DNA of 36,828 bases from Deltaproteobacteria bacterium (GTDB lineage Bacteria; Desulfobacterota; Desulfovibrionia; Desulfovibrionales; Desulfomicrobiaceae), in contig RZZR01000010.1 in assembly GCA_009929795.1 (NCBI GenBank), positions 1 to 36,828 on the forward strand, given 5' to 3'. The notes beneath the pieces were generated by a model that saw only the letters and a list, made by a program, of their open reading frames with translations, did not search any database and had not been told where the DNA came from. This document shows positions 34,752 through 36,828 of this stretch, piece after piece. Both the position numbers and the translations under genes were made by a program. Position 1 is the first letter of the stretch, and each line of letters opens with the position of its first letter.

Positions 34752-36828
34752 ATGACCACCATAGATGGCAACAAGCTCGGCCGGGAGATTACAGCCGTCG
34801 TGCTTTTCTTTCTGGCCGCATTCATGAGTCTAAGCCTTTTTTCCTATTCCGTCCAGGACCCGACTTTCGGGACCGCCTATCATGGTGGCGGAATCCGAAA
34901 TCTGGCCGGACCCATGGGGAGCTACGCGTCGGGGTTTCTGGTCGAACTGTTCGGGATGGCAGCTTGGATCTGGCCTGTTCTCACTCTGTATGTCGGACTG
35001 TGCCTGATGTTTTCGTTGTTCCGTTTCGCTTGGTGGCGTTGGCTTGGAATCGCCATGCTTGTTGCCGTCACCCTCAGCCTACTAGAGAGAGAGATTCTTG
35101 TCGGTAAATCCGTTTTGGAGATGAGCGGAGGAGGATATCTGGGCCGGTCGATGCATTCCTGGCTGGTCGGGATGTTCGGAATTGAAGGAAGCATGTTGGT
35201 CGAGGGGTTGTTCCTCGTCCTTGGGTGCCAGCTTGCTCTGGGTCTTTCCTGGTCCGGGCTCGGCTCGACGATGCGTCGATGTCTCGGGGGGCTTTGGGCA
35301 TGGCTTTTTCGATTGTGGGGGAATATTTTTTTTCGGTCCGATGGCGTAGAATCTGAAATCACAATTGAAGACCGGAAGCAGACTGAAAATCCTTCCCAAA
35401 AACAGGTGGATTCACCGGCCAATCGTCACCGACCGATTCAAGCCAAGACGTCTCCTATTCCTGTCCAAATCGATATGGAAGCCGACAGGCCCGGAGTCGA
35501 GTTACTCGTGCCAGTGCCGGCCTCCCAGCCACAGCCAGAGCCGACCGTTCTCGATTCCCTGGCCAAAAAATTAAGCGAATGTTTGGTCAATTTCGGAATT
35601 CAAGGTGAAGTCCAGCACATTTTGCCCGGACCCGTGGTCACCATGTTCGAGTTTAAGCCGGCTCCGGGTATCAAGATTAGCAGAATCGCAGGCCTGAACA
35701 ACGATTTGGCCCTGGCCCTCATGTCCAGGTCAGTCCGCATTGTGGCGCCACTGCCGGGAAGGGACACGGTCGGAGTGGAGATTCCCAACGAGAAACGTCA
35801 GACCGTCTATCTTCGAGAAATTCTAGGCAGTGAACAGTTCACCAAATCCCGGTGGGTTATTCCTCTGGCCTTGGGCAAGGATATCCAGGGAAAGCCGGTC
35901 GTGGCCGATTTGGCCAGAATGCCTCACATGCTGGTGGCCGGGGCCACTGGGGCAGGAAAATCCGTTTGCCTGAACACCCTGATTCTGAGCCTTCTCTACA
36001 CTTTCGGCCCGGAAGAAGCCAAATTTCTGCTCATTGATCCCAAGCGGATCGAGTTGGCCGTGTATTCGGATTTGCCCCATCTGGTGCATCCGGTGGTCAC
36101 GGACATGAACTTGGCCAAGAATGCCCTGGACTGGGTGGTCCATGAGATGGAGGGGCGTTACAGTGCCATGGCCGAGGCAGGAGTTCGCAATATCGCCGAC
36201 TACAATCGAAGAGTCCGCGAAGCAATGGCCAATTTGGACGAAGAAGAGCAGAGTGAAAATTTGCCCAGGCCTCTTCCTTATCTTGTGCTAATTATCGATG
36301 AATTGGCCGACCTGATGCTCACGGCAGCCAAGGACGTGGAGGTCAGCATCGTCCGGTTGGCCCAATTGGCCAGGGCGGCCGGCATTCATCTCATCTTGGC
36401 CACCCAAAGACCGTCCGTTGACGTGGTTACGGGCCTGATCAAGGCCAATTTTCCAGCCAGGATCGCCTTCCAGGTCAGTTCCAAACACGATTCACGGACC
36501 ATTCTCGACGCTGTGGGTGCCGAATATCTGCTTGGCCAGGGTGACATGCTCTTCAAGCGGAGCGGAGGAGACGTGACCCGGGTCCATGGCTCCTTTGTCA
36601 GTGACGGAGAGATCGAGGCGGTGGTTGGTTTCTGGAAAGCCAAGGGCAAGCCTGACTATGCCGTTAATTTCGAGGATTGGTCGTCGGGTCGGGAGTCGGA
36701 TCTAGGAGGAGAGGGGGGTAACGGAAACGACGTTCCGGACGATCCAGTCTACAACCAGGCCGTCGAATTCGTCATGGATCAGGGCAAAGCCTCAATTTCA
36801 CTCATACAGCGGCGGTTCAGGATAGGCT
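34752..36828 (+). CDS. ftsK: FtsK/SpoIIIE DNA translocase (partial, runs off the window)
   Basis: The open frame starts at ATG 34752 (GGAG 8 nt before it) and continues for 692 codons to the window end without a stop. Four membrane helices fill about 12-170. A short linker to about 270 leads to the alpha/beta motor domain with Walker A GATGAGKS at 397-404, LLIDPKRIELAVYSDLPHL, Walker B LVLIIDELADL, and LATQRPSVDVVTGLIKANFP. The last visible residues belong to the DNA-reading gamma domain (YNQAVEFVMDQGKASISLIQ). FtsK moves chromosome ends and activates XerCD recombination at division. The linker is much shorter than in E. coli. Confidence 0.95.
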   Translation, partial: MTTIDGNKLGREITAVVLFFLAAFMSLSLFSYSVQDPTFGTAYHGGGIRNLAGPMGSYASGFLVELFGMAAWIWPVLTLYVGLCLMFSLFRFAWWRWLGIAMLVAVTLSLLEREILVGKSVLEMSGGGYLGRSMHSWLVGMFGIEGSMLVEGLFLVLGCQLALGLSWSGLGSTMRRCLGGLWAWLFRLWGNIFFRSDGVESEITIEDRKQTENPSQKQVDSPANRHRPIQAKTSPIPVQIDMEADRPGVELLVPVPASQPQPEPTVLDSLAKKLSECLVNFGIQGEVQHILPGPVVTMFEFKPAPGIKISRIAGLNNDLALALMSRSVRIVAPLPGRDTVGVEIPNEKRQTVYLREILGSEQFTKSRWVIPLALGKDIQGKPVVADLARMPHMLVAGATGAGKSVCLNTLILSLLYTFGPEEAKFLLIDPKRIELAVYSDLPHLVHPVVTDMNLAKNALDWVVHEMEGRYSAMAEAGVRNIADYNRRVREAMANLDEEEQSENLPRPLPYLVLIIDELADLMLTAAKDVEVSIVRLAQLARAAGIHLILATQRPSVDVVTGLIKANFPARIAFQVSSKHDSRTILDAVGAEYLLGQGDMLFKRSGGDVTRVHGSFVSDGEIEAVVGFWKAKGKPDYAVNFEDWSSGRESDLGGEGGNGNDVPDDPVYNQAVEFVMDQGKASISLIQRRFRIG

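Overview
This window looks like a chromosomal segment from an anaerobic deltaproteobacterium, most likely of the Desulfovibrionales type. The base composition is fairly GC-rich. The right-hand order aroQ-efp-ftsK, the oxygen-sensitive Fe-S enzymes (iron-sulfur L-serine dehydratase, quinolinate synthase) and the DUF169 and carboxymuconolactone-decarboxylase-like proteins all fit that group. The taxonomic call rests on remembered gene content, not on a search. No rRNA, tRNA, CRISPR array, insertion sequence or prophage gene is visible.

Left block (minus strand, 20-4848): a secreted vWA / thrombospondin-type-3 / OmpA protein, then a spermidine/putrescine-type substrate-binding lipoprotein only 12 nt upstream of a Cache-HAMP hybrid histidine kinase. 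No transporter permease or ATPase gene lies beside the binding protein.

ATPase block (minus strand, 4916-12984): a complete N-type ATP synthase/ATPase operon in the diagnostic order atpD-C-Q-R-B-E-F-A-G. The genes overlap or are almost contiguous. No separate delta gene is present; the b subunit is elongated with a delta-like C-terminal part. The c subunit carries a VEST..Y ion-site motif plus a second glutamate on helix 1. A secreted DUF4139 protein ends only a few bases before atpD and is probably co-transcribed.

Middle block: a plus-strand DUF169 gene stands alone. Facing it on the minus strand is a tightly packed cluster: GAF-domain protein, GAPDH, cytosolic double-DUF1566 protein, coiled-coil J-domain-like protein and stand-alone HIRAN protein. 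The last three have no assigned role and are my best candidate for an undescribed module. Next come nadC-nadA-nadB (de novo NAD synthesis), with a good sigma70-type promoter before nadC, and a lytic transglycosylase gene.

Right block (mostly plus strand): a MoaE-like/CMD fusion followed by recC and recB (recD not seen), then L-serine dehydratase. The minus-strand GTPase gene engB comes next. It is followed by a lipoprotein gene overlapping aroQ, then efp, a hairpin that looks like a terminator, and ftsK, which runs off the right end of the window.
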